DNA of 14,790 nt, from the NCBI GenBank assembly GCA_035415815.1, contig DAOOGR010000043.1, positions 1-14,790 on the forward strand, read 5' to 3'. This document shows, piece by piece, positions 1-7,498 of the stretch (position 1 is the stretch's first letter; each line of letters begins with the position of its first letter). A program made the position numbers and the translations under genes. Source of the stretch: Rectinema sp003452735 (GTDB lineage: Bacteria > Spirochaetota > Spirochaetia > Treponematales > Rectinemataceae). Below the pieces are notes generated by a model. That model saw nothing but the letters and a program-made list of their open reading frames with translations. It was not told the origin of the DNA and did not search any database.

Positions 1-582
1 TCTCAGAGCTTCTAGATCAGTTATATAGGGAACGCTGTAGTGCTTACTCTTCGCCGCTAATCCTCATCACAGATGAGAAGTGTGAATATGCTAGAGCGCT
101 CAAACTACACCCTAGTCGCTTCTCTATACATCATCTCACCGTAAATTCCAAAGTCCCACGTACCTTCCAGAATCCTCTCTTTGCCTCAAACTATCTCGAC
201 AGAGAGCTTAGAAAGGATCTTGCTGATCATCGTCGCGAAACAGTTTGTTTTCCGAGAAATGTTGCGAATATGCTGAATCGCCTTGTCGTATACTTAGGTT
301 GGCATAATTATGAAAAACCTTACAGGATTGGAAGGGATATCGTTCTGACGCATGCGGAAGTAGCTGGTATTGAAAGAGAAGCGATTTGTAAGGCTAGAGA
401 GAAGCAGTTCCAAGAACGCGCTTTCCTAAGCAGAGCAGGATTATCGCTTCTTGATAAAAAGCTATGGCTTAGAAGTTTCCCAACTCCCCTTAAGAGAAAA
501 GCGGAGTATGTACCTGCTTATGCTTATGCATGATAAACTTCCTCCCAAATCTCTTAGAAAATACACAAGGTTCGTAACAGTA
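1..582 (+). mobile_element. Insertion sequence, 3' portion (left copy)
   Basis: This is the transposase 3' half and the terminal segment of an IS element that continues beyond the window start. The inner boundary is set by comparison with the inverted copy at 14578-14790. The two align without gaps over 213 bp (370-582 here) with 6 mismatches, and similarity stops abruptly after the bases GTTCGTAACAGTA. The terminal sequence read inward from the IS end is TACTGTTACGAACCTTG, a plausible terminal inverted repeat. The other end of the element and any target-site duplication lie outside the window. The IS end is 14 nt from the T-tract of the terminator of the giant envelope gene. Confidence 0.85.
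3..533 (+). CDS. Transposase, C-terminal part (truncated by window start)
   Basis: This frame is open from base 3 to the TGA at 531-533, giving 176 residues, so an ATG at 270 is internal and not the true start. The visible part has a DDE-transposase look. ITDEKCEY (about residues 25-32) resembles the segment carrying the second catalytic Asp. It is followed by a block with DRELRKDL, HRRETVCFPRN and WHNYEKPYRI. The spacing of LR, RET and F in that block matches the C-terminal motif of IS1-type transposases, but I cannot fix the family and the last catalytic acidic residue is ambiguous. The tail is basic and aromatic, ending AYAYA. The reading frame is intact within the window. Whether the gene is complete cannot be seen. 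It is read toward the giant envelope gene, so the two genes converge. Confidence 0.75.
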   Translation, partial: SELLDQLYRERCSAYSSPLILITDEKCEYARALKLHPSRFSIHHLTVNSKVPRTFQNPLFASNYLDRELRKDLADHRRETVCFPRNVANMLNRLVVYLGWHNYEKPYRIGRDIVLTHAEVAGIEREAICKAREKQFQERAFLSRAGLSLLDKKLWLRSFPTPLKRKAEYVPAYAYA

Positions 583-595
583 ATCATTCTAAGCT

Positions 596-635
596 AAAAA
601 AAAGGCTGCCCAACTTAATGGGCAGCCCTTTAAAT
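596..635 (-). terminator. Rho-independent terminator of the giant envelope gene
   Basis: GGCTGCCC (604-611) and GGGCAGCC (620-627) form a perfect 8-bp GC-rich stem with an 8-nt loop. On the minus strand the stem is followed by eight Ts (596-603). It lies about 30 nt past the stop at 657-659, so it terminates the minus-strand unit. The other face has only three Ts, so it would also slow rightward transcription leaving the IS, but more weakly. Confidence 0.92.
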
Positions 636-656
636 CCATCCGTTTGTTATATAAAA

Positions 657-3600
657 TCACTGATTTTTGATTAGCACGAACTCTACACGCCTATTCTTCC
701 AGCGGTTTTGAACATCTGTGAAGGGAACAACGGGTTCGCTCGAACCAAGACCTACCACAGTCAAGCGACGCGGATCTACCCCATTTTCTACTAGCATCTT
801 ACGAACTACCTCTGCTCGCTCAGTGGATAATGGAATTAGCTCATTAACCTCTTCTTGCTGAATGCGCGATGCACTGTATCCAAGCATTTTGCCAACATTG
901 TTTCCATGGCCTTCGACCCTTATCCTATAATCTGGAAATTTGCCTAGGATCTGTGCAATTCGAGCGACTACTTTTTCGTTTCGAGCCACAATCTCACTAT
1001 CCAGGCCTATGAAGTCCGCATGGTTCGCCCTAAAGACTATAGAAGGTACTCTGATCTTGAGTCTATCACCGTCGCGTATAACAAGAACATCTACCGCAAT
1101 TATTCCCTTTATTTTAGTCTGATTTCCAAGAGCATCCCAGCAAGAGAACTCAAATTGATAATCGGTTGCCGACTCGACTAATTCTCCCTTGGGGGATTTT
1201 CCATTCCAGGTGATCTGTAAAGGAGGCATTCCTTTGCCGCTCCAAAGCATGAAAGATCGCGTCGGTTTGCTTTCCTGCAAGGTGGCAGATTCGACAATAG
1301 CGGTTTCTAGCACTTCGAGTTTCCATTCTGTTATGCCTGCATTCTTATCAGCCACGATTTGGAAGGTGAGTATATCATCGACACCATCATCATCAGGGCT
1401 GAAGTAATCTGGCCTGACCTTGATCTCTACCTGCGGAGGCGCAATCTTGACCACTATTTTGTTGCTTGTTGCATCTGCTATGTCGCCTTTCAGATACTTA
1501 ACCACAAGCTTGCCCGTAAAAGTATCTTCGATCACTTGGCCATGCAAGTCTCGGCCATCCCACACAAGCCGTGTAGGCACATCTGAGTCACTCCCGCCAA
1601 AGAAGGAGCGTTCAACACCCTTAGAATCAATAAGAGAGAATCGCCATGACTCGACACCTTCGCGGTTCTCTACAGTAAGAGAGAAAGATACTTCATCTCG
1701 AATTCCATCATCATTGGGCGAAATTCCATTGTCTGAAGCAGTTACAAAAACTCTCGGTTTTGTGGCATCGACTGTAATTCCCTTGATAGAAGCAGAAGCG
1801 CTGTTACCAGCAACATCCACGCTGACTACCTCATAGGAATAAGCACCATTTGGTACAAGTTTCCCATTCAAGTCTGTGCCATCCCAAGTAAAGCTCTTAG
1901 CTTGTCCTTTCCAGGAATAGCTTCGTACTGTTGCCCCAGATGCGCTCCGAATTCTACCTGACCAATCGTCGCCTGGCTCTGATTCTTGAGTAATGGTCAC
2001 AGTATCCTTAATGCCATCACCATTCGGGGAGAAGAGCAAAGGATCTGCAGATATGCTTATCTTTGGAGGAACTGTATCGACAAGTATCTGAATAGGCTCA
2101 AAATTGAAGATATCTCCATTTGCATATTCTAGAGCAAGATACGCACTATAATACCCATCTGGCACTTTCAATCCCGCATCTGTCATACCATCCCAAACAT
2201 ATTGCGACTTGATATCGGTTTTCCCTTTCCAGCTTCGTACAGGCGCCTGACCTCCTGTGGTCTTTGAACCTGCAAATATAGAAAGTGAATAGGAGAGGAG
2301 TGTGTCTGGTTTTGGTGCATTGACATTTAAGTAAATAAGATCTTTGACACCATCATCATTTGGGCTAAACGCAATGGGTTCAACTTTGAAACTTGCATTT
2401 TTCTGTGTTGCATCCACTATTATCTGCTGGCGAGGAAGAATGAAAGAATTACCAGCTTCATCTATTGATCTCAGTTCATAATAATAAGCACCATCTGATA
2501 CAATCTTCCCACTCTGATCTTTGCCATCCCAAATAACATCGGCGAGCATTGGATACCACTCCCAGGTGCGGACGATCTTTCCTGTCTCTGAGATTATTTG
2601 CCCACTCCAGCGATCTCCATAGACGCTGCTCTGCGTCAATTCAACAGTATCGGCTCGTCCATCCCCATTTGGAGAAAATATCGAGCGAGAAAGACTAACA
2701 GTCGCTTGTGGCGCTATTCGATCTACTAGGACAGCTATAGGCCCAGCCTTGGCAAATGCATCATTCAAGTATAGAACCTCAAGACTAACACTGTAGTCTC
2801 CATCTGGCACCGCAGTTCCTGCATCATTGGTTCCATTCCAGCGATACTCTCGAGAAAGATCAGCACTACCCGCCCAGCTCTTCATAATTGCACCTTCTTT
2901 GGAACGCACTGCAAGGTTGTACTGCTTGATGCGATCTCGAGCATCAGCATCGACATTTATTACAAGTTCGTCTTTTATTCCATCACCATTGGGACTGATC
3001 GCATTATCACTAAGACGGAGCTGTACTGTACGCCTTCCTGTCTCTACCTGAATCTGGAATGGCCCTACCACGGTTCTGTTGCCCGCTACATCCTCTGATT
3101 CCACCGTATAAGCATAGATGCCATTCGGAACCGTAGATCCACTAGCATCACACCCATCCCATACCAGGTCTTTGGCTTCATTTTGCCAATTCCAACTGCG
3201 CAATACATTGCCTTTGCTATCCTTTATCATCCCTTTCCAGTCGTCGCCTGGCAATGATTTCTGAGCTATTAAAATGGTGTCGCTTCTGCCATCTCCATCT
3301 GGAGAAAATATGCTTCCTTGAACCTGGACTTCTATGCGTGGATATTGCCTGTCTAGCAAGAAAGTCCCAGTGGCACTTTCAGCTTCATCACCATTGCGAT
3401 ACACAACTTTCATCGATGCAGCATAGTGCCCATCAGGTGCTTGTATTTGAGCATCAGTTTCCCCTTTCCACTCATAGACACTACGCGGCGTTTCACCCTT
3501 CCATGTCCTTACAGCACTCAATGCTGCCGGCCCATCCTGAGCAACAATCTGTAGCACATACTCTTTCACTTTTTCGGGCGAGACAATTTCCGCTCTTATT

Positions 3601-6600
3601 ATCTGCACATCTTTAACGCTATCACCATTGGGACTGAAAGCACGATCACTAACAGTCAAACGCACTGCCTTTTTCTCAGTCTCTATCTCAAAAACAGGAC
3701 TTATATAGCTGAATCCATTACCAGCAGAATCTTTTGATACAAGATGATATCTGTATTTCCCATCAGCAGCTACATTCCCAGCATTATCCCGGCCATCCCA
3801 TTCAAAGGACCGTACCTCATTTTCCCAAGTCCAAACACTCACAGTCCTGCCGGCTAAATCCACAATGCTCCCCTCCCATCTGTCCCCTGGAACAGATCTT
3901 TGCTCTATAGGCAGTGTGTCATTTATGCCATCCCCATTTGGAGAAAATATCGAGCGAGAAAGACTAACAGTCGCTTGTGGCGCTATTCGATCTACGATAA
4001 GAGGGCCTAAACTAGCTTCCGTGGAGTCTCCATTGGGGTATTCGGCTCGGAAGATAGCCGTATAGTTGCCGTCAGGAACAGACAAGCGAGCTGAGCTTGT
4101 GCCTTCCCAAACAATAGTCCGGAGCACATTTCCGATACCTTTCCACTCCATAACCTTCTCTTGTCCAGCAAGTATTGTAAGTTGCCAATCCTGAACGCTT
4201 TCTATCGCTGTTGCGCTTATGGCAAGAGTCATCTTATCCTGAATCCCATCTCCATTCGGACTAATAGCCATAGTATCAGCGGAAATAGAAGACTGTTTTA
4301 AAGTAGTATCGATACCAATCAAGATAGGCTCTGATGCAAAACTGTTCCCAGCCAAATCTATACAAAATAGTCGATAGGCATAGATTCCATCAGGGAGTAG
4401 AGCACCTTCGGCTGTTCTGCCATCCCAAAGGATTTCTGATGGCTGACTATCCCTAAATTCCCACTTGCACCTCAGCACACCCTGACTGTCGCGCAATTCT
4501 CCTATCCATAGAGTTTCTTTCGAGCCAATCTGAGAAATAATCACTTGCGACTGCCTGGCCTCACCTCGAGGATTAAAGAATTCTCGCGAGCGCGATACTT
4601 GAGCTTTTGGTGCGGTAATATCGATAACAAATTCAGGGCTCAGCTTTTTTGTCTTCCAGCCATTTTCGTATTCTAGCGAGAGTTCAAAGTGATAAGTGCC
4701 TTCTTTTAAAAGTGTCCCTTCTCCCTTGCCATCGAATTGGAAATCAGTGGGAGGAGGGCTGCCCTTATTGCCCTCAAGCAATGTAATTTGTCTGATTGTC
4801 TTTTCAGCATCAGATGCGCCTTCTATTGTAGAGGAAACATGAAGCTTCCAGTTCAAAAGCCCATCAATGCTGTCAATTTTCAAATTCACATCAAGAATAT
4901 CTGCGACACCATCATCATTCGGGCTAAAGACTTCCCTGTTGAACACAAAAGAGGCGCTTGGCGTTCTTGTGTCAACAACAATCGGTCCATAGCTTATCTT
5001 GAATTCATTGCCCGCAATATCTACACTTTCGAGGTTTAGTGTATATTTATCATCTTTAACACGGCGGCCTGTCGAATCGGCGCCATCCCATTCAAAATGC
5101 TCTGGCAGAGTGTCGTGATATTGTCGAGTGTAGACCGACTCACCAGCTTCATTGCAGATGCTAAGATTCCATACATCTTCTTTGCTTCCTGATAAGCTAA
5201 AAACTAGCGTATCTCTGCTTCCATCTCCATCAGGGCTGAAAATAGCTCGAATATCATCAAGAACAATTGCGGCAGATGGTGGCGTCGCATCTAGTATAAA
5301 AGATTCCGAATAGCTGAGAGGCGAATATCCATTTCGATACTTCATCTCAATGCCTGCTCTATACTGTCCATCCGGAAGCATTTCTCCAGAAGGTCCAAGT
5401 CCACTAAACTGGAAAGATCTCGGGGGTGGTGTCGAGCCATCACCATAGGAGGTCCAGACTGTCTTGCCATTCTGATCTTGAATAAACTCTTTCCAGGTAA
5501 CGAGGTTATCTAAGGATTCAAGCTCGAAAGAGATTAGTGCAGTACCCGCTTCTCCTTCTTTTTTTGGGCTAAAGGCCTTCTTGTTAGCTGCGACTTTTAC
5601 TGCAGGTCTGCTGGTGTCTACTATGATCCAATCGGATTTATCCTCAGAAATGCCAATGATTTTTTGGCCAGTGTTTCCAGCAGGATCCATTGTAGAAAGC
5701 TTGAAACGATAGTAACCATCGGGGACTCTTTTGCCTCTATCATCAGTGCCATCCCAAACAAAGTCGCGAGGCGCACTTCTGCCTTTTATTTCCATTGTCC
5801 TAACAGCTACATTGCCTTCATTGAGAATTTCGTACTTCCAGTTGTCTTCTATAGAACCTTGAACGCGGAAGGAAATCGTATCTTTGCTATTATCGCCATC
5901 AGGGCTAAAAATCATTATGTCAAAACCTTGTAAGGGCTGTTCGCTGCTCAATACCCATGCATTCACTGTTGGCGCTGTTCGGTCCACAACAACATTCATG
6001 CAAGAGTCATAATTTGCGTTTGTGTTTCCAAGATCATCCCAAGCATGGAAACTCACAATATAGGTTCCCTCGGGTACTGGATTGCCTTCATCATCTTTGC
6101 CATCCCAATCTAAGATATTCGGAACCTGTACGTTCTTCTTTACATAACCAAAACCCTGCTTTAGGGAAGAAAAGGAATCTATACGATCAGGAAGAACAGA
6201 ATGTTCTGTAATAGTCCTTACTACCTTGCCAGAGGAGCGGTCCTCGACCTTGAATAACCAACCGGCTACAATTCCCTGTTCGTCTTTTACCGAAACAGGA
6301 ATCTCTAGCTTGTCCTGTTTGCCATCGCTATTGGGTGAAATATAGGCTACAGGAGGACCTTCTACAGAAGGCGGAAGCTCGAGCTTCACTTCGGGAGAGC
6401 TTTTATCAGGCTGTCTCCAAGCAAGCTGAGCGCCAATAGAGAATGAATCTAAGCTATCATAAAGAGGCATGAAGCCAAGGGCTGGAACAATAGCCGATAC
6501 TCCCTTATTCTGGGGATCTTTGCTGCCAAGAGGTATCCTTCCCGAAATGGTGATAGAGGGCCATAAACTCCGCCCCGTTTTATTTTGAATATCAAATAGG

Positions 6601-7421
6601 CTTTCCGCTATGGAAATTCGAAGATTAAGCATGTTTCGATAAGAAATTCCTATTCCCAGCTCACCCTCTAAATCTCCAAACGAAGGCGCGCGCAAATCAA
6701 CATTGGCCCTTATGCGCATATTGTAATCATTTATAAGATCTGCGCTAAATCCGAGACCTGGGCTGAAGGCGGGGAGAAAGCCAGTAGATGCAATGCTTCC
6801 GGGCGACATGCCTATTGGCGGTACCTGATAGTTGAATTCTTTTCCAATTCCGCTAAAAACAAAACCTAATCTTGGATTCTGCAAAAATCCTATATCGGTA
6901 AATTCTTTGATAATCCCAATATCGGACCAAAGCCCCCATCCAAAGCTTCCATTCCCTCCCATTGCAAGCCAAGCGGAAGCTCCCACCGACAGACTATCTG
7001 AGATTTTTTTCGAGAATCCACCCCCGATAGTAACAAAGGTCCCAAGAGGCATGCTTGTCATTGAACCTGGAGCGCTAAAAAGGCGCACAGAACCGTTCCA
7101 TACTCCATAAGCTTGGGGTAGGCTGAAAGCTGCCATTGCTGCACTACCCCATCCTTGAGGCCCCCCTGAAGAGGTGTCAGCGATGCCTGTGTAGGATAAA
7201 GCGAGAATAGGAAGTTCTTCTTCCGATGTAGAAGCCGGGTTTAAATGAAAATTCCATGTGTTGTCCCCTTTTTCAGTGAGCGACATTCCAGCGCCCATCA
7301 TCCAAGGACCGTAAATACGGCCAAGCAGCGATGCTCCCTCGGGCGGATCATAGCCAAAGACACCACCTATACTAATAGAGACCAATACAAGCATCATTGC
7401 AAAAATCCGGGCTTTTTTCAT
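657..7421 (-). CDS. Giant exported protein: beta-barrel, 16 FlgD-like Ig repeats, OmpA-like C-terminus
   Basis: This protein has 2254 residues. The start at 7421 is chosen because it gives a classic signal peptide (MKKARIFAMMLVLVSISIGG, cleavage near residue 23) and has a strong ribosome binding site. The frame stays open back to GTG 7502 and ATG 7499, but that extension has no signal character and no binding site. Residues 24 to about 340 are glycine- and aromatic-rich with an LNPA motif (60-63), resembling PorV/FadL/UPF0164 outer-membrane barrels. Residues about 345-2109 hold 16 repeats of about 110 residues. Each opens with a motif like FSPNGDGxxD and later has WDGxDxxGxxVPDGxY, typical of FlgD-type Ig domains. 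Residues about 2125-2250 are an OmpA-like peptidoglycan-associating domain (VEGHGNN, LSTERAEVV, GLGSSEP, NRRVEFVL). A role linking outer membrane and cell wall is inferred. It is cotranscribed with the secreted protein upstream, 77 nt away. Confidence 0.88.
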   Translation of the reverse strand: MKKARIFAMMLVLVSISIGGVFGYDPPEGASLLGRIYGPWMMGAGMSLTEKGDNTWNFHLNPASTSEEELPILALSYTGIADTSSGGPQGWGSAAMAAFSLPQAYGVWNGSVRLFSAPGSMTSMPLGTFVTIGGGFSKKISDSLSVGASAWLAMGGNGSFGWGLWSDIGIIKEFTDIGFLQNPRLGFVFSGIGKEFNYQVPPIGMSPGSIASTGFLPAFSPGLGFSADLINDYNMRIRANVDLRAPSFGDLEGELGIGISYRNMLNLRISIAESLFDIQNKTGRSLWPSITISGRIPLGSKDPQNKGVSAIVPALGFMPLYDSLDSFSIGAQLAWRQPDKSSPEVKLELPPSVEGPPVAYISPNSDGKQDKLEIPVSVKDEQGIVAGWLFKVEDRSSGKVVRTITEHSVLPDRIDSFSSLKQGFGYVKKNVQVPNILDWDGKDDEGNPVPEGTYIVSFHAWDDLGNTNANYDSCMNVVVDRTAPTVNAWVLSSEQPLQGFDIMIFSPDGDNSKDTISFRVQGSIEDNWKYEILNEGNVAVRTMEIKGRSAPRDFVWDGTDDRGKRVPDGYYRFKLSTMDPAGNTGQKIIGISEDKSDWIIVDTSRPAVKVAANKKAFSPKKEGEAGTALISFELESLDNLVTWKEFIQDQNGKTVWTSYGDGSTPPPRSFQFSGLGPSGEMLPDGQYRAGIEMKYRNGYSPLSYSESFILDATPPSAAIVLDDIRAIFSPDGDGSRDTLVFSLSGSKEDVWNLSICNEAGESVYTRQYHDTLPEHFEWDGADSTGRRVKDDKYTLNLESVDIAGNEFKISYGPIVVDTRTPSASFVFNREVFSPNDDGVADILDVNLKIDSIDGLLNWKLHVSSTIEGASDAEKTIRQITLLEGNKGSPPPTDFQFDGKGEGTLLKEGTYHFELSLEYENGWKTKKLSPEFVIDITAPKAQVSRSREFFNPRGEARQSQVIISQIGSKETLWIGELRDSQGVLRCKWEFRDSQPSEILWDGRTAEGALLPDGIYAYRLFCIDLAGNSFASEPILIGIDTTLKQSSISADTMAISPNGDGIQDKMTLAISATAIESVQDWQLTILAGQEKVMEWKGIGNVLRTIVWEGTSSARLSVPDGNYTAIFRAEYPNGDSTEASLGPLIVDRIAPQATVSLSRSIFSPNGDGINDTLPIEQRSVPGDRWEGSIVDLAGRTVSVWTWENEVRSFEWDGRDNAGNVAADGKYRYHLVSKDSAGNGFSYISPVFEIETEKKAVRLTVSDRAFSPNGDSVKDVQIIRAEIVSPEKVKEYVLQIVAQDGPAALSAVRTWKGETPRSVYEWKGETDAQIQAPDGHYAASMKVVYRNGDEAESATGTFLLDRQYPRIEVQVQGSIFSPDGDGRSDTILIAQKSLPGDDWKGMIKDSKGNVLRSWNWQNEAKDLVWDGCDASGSTVPNGIYAYTVESEDVAGNRTVVGPFQIQVETGRRTVQLRLSDNAISPNGDGIKDELVINVDADARDRIKQYNLAVRSKEGAIMKSWAGSADLSREYRWNGTNDAGTAVPDGDYSVSLEVLYLNDAFAKAGPIAVLVDRIAPQATVSLSRSIFSPNGDGRADTVELTQSSVYGDRWSGQIISETGKIVRTWEWYPMLADVIWDGKDQSGKIVSDGAYYYELRSIDEAGNSFILPRQQIIVDATQKNASFKVEPIAFSPNDDGVKDLIYLNVNAPKPDTLLSYSLSIFAGSKTTGGQAPVRSWKGKTDIKSQYVWDGMTDAGLKVPDGYYSAYLALEYANGDIFNFEPIQILVDTVPPKISISADPLLFSPNGDGIKDTVTITQESEPGDDWSGRIRSASGATVRSYSWKGQAKSFTWDGTDLNGKLVPNGAYSYEVVSVDVAGNSASASIKGITVDATKPRVFVTASDNGISPNDDGIRDEVSFSLTVENREGVESWRFSLIDSKGVERSFFGGSDSDVPTRLVWDGRDLHGQVIEDTFTGKLVVKYLKGDIADATSNKIVVKIAPPQVEIKVRPDYFSPDDDGVDDILTFQIVADKNAGITEWKLEVLETAIVESATLQESKPTRSFMLWSGKGMPPLQITWNGKSPKGELVESATDYQFEFSCWDALGNQTKIKGIIAVDVLVIRDGDRLKIRVPSIVFRANHADFIGLDSEIVARNEKVVARIAQILGKFPDYRIRVEGHGNNVGKMLGYSASRIQQEEVNELIPLSTERAEVVRKMLVENGVDPRRLTVVGLGSSEPVVPFTDVQNRWKNRRVEFVLIKNQ
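2659..2726 (-). repeat. 68-bp perfect direct repeat, copy 1
   Basis: This segment is identical base for base to 3928-3995, with mismatches just outside on both sides. It encodes the linker into a class A unit plus its opening motif (DRIAPQATVSLSRSIFSPNG). The offset to the other copy is 1269 bp, exactly 423 codons, or four Ig units. Confidence 0.95.
3928..3995 (-). repeat. 68-bp perfect direct repeat, copy 2
   Basis: This is the second copy of the 68-bp identity at 2659-2726, at the linker and start of unit 8 (copy 1 is at unit 12). Because the spacing is a multiple of three, recombination between the copies would remove or add four Ig units without breaking the frame. Confidence 0.95.
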
Positions 7422-7427
7422 CGATAT

Positions 7428-7435
7428 CCCCTTCT
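7428..7435 (-). promoter_or_regulatory. Ribosome binding site fixing the giant gene start at 7421
   Basis: The minus strand reads AGAAGGGG followed by ATATCG and ATG. This is a strong Shine-Dalgarno match at normal spacing. No comparable site precedes the in-frame GTG at 7502 or ATG at 7499. Confidence 0.75.
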
Positions 7436-7498
7436 CTATTAAAGAAACCTTCAGATTCAATCTATCACAGGAAGAGCCCAACTTCAGGGCTTGACTCA

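Larger units (their letters stand above)
1092..6389 (-). repeat. Coding tandem repeats: 16 Ig-like units of two alternating types
   Basis: Sixteen units of about 330 bp encode Ig-like domains. Motif 1 starts at residue 361 and motif 16 at residue 2007, a mean spacing of 110 residues. Fourteen units keep a recognisable (F/I)SPxxD opening. Units 3 (FSPKKEGEAG) and 6 (FNPRGEARQS) have lost its acidic residues. Units fall into two classes by their final strand: class A ends DxxGN (for example DVAGN, DSAGN), class B ends YxNG or a variant (YRNGY, YENGW, YPNGD, YLKGD). The order is A, A, then strict B-A alternation through unit 16. The DNA is diverged between most units, so the array is old, except for the 68-bp identity listed separately. 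Confidence 0.85.

Noticed and set aside
657..6389. The FSPNGDGxND motif could indicate a type IX secretion sorting domain or gliding-motility protein.
   Set aside because: The motif is repeated internally 16 times and the C-terminus is an OmpA-like domain, not a sorting domain. FlgD-type Ig repeats explain it better.
1092..6389. Many regularly spaced similar DNA segments, resembling a CRISPR-like array.
   Set aside because: The periodicity is about 330 bp, diverged, and explained by in-frame protein domains.
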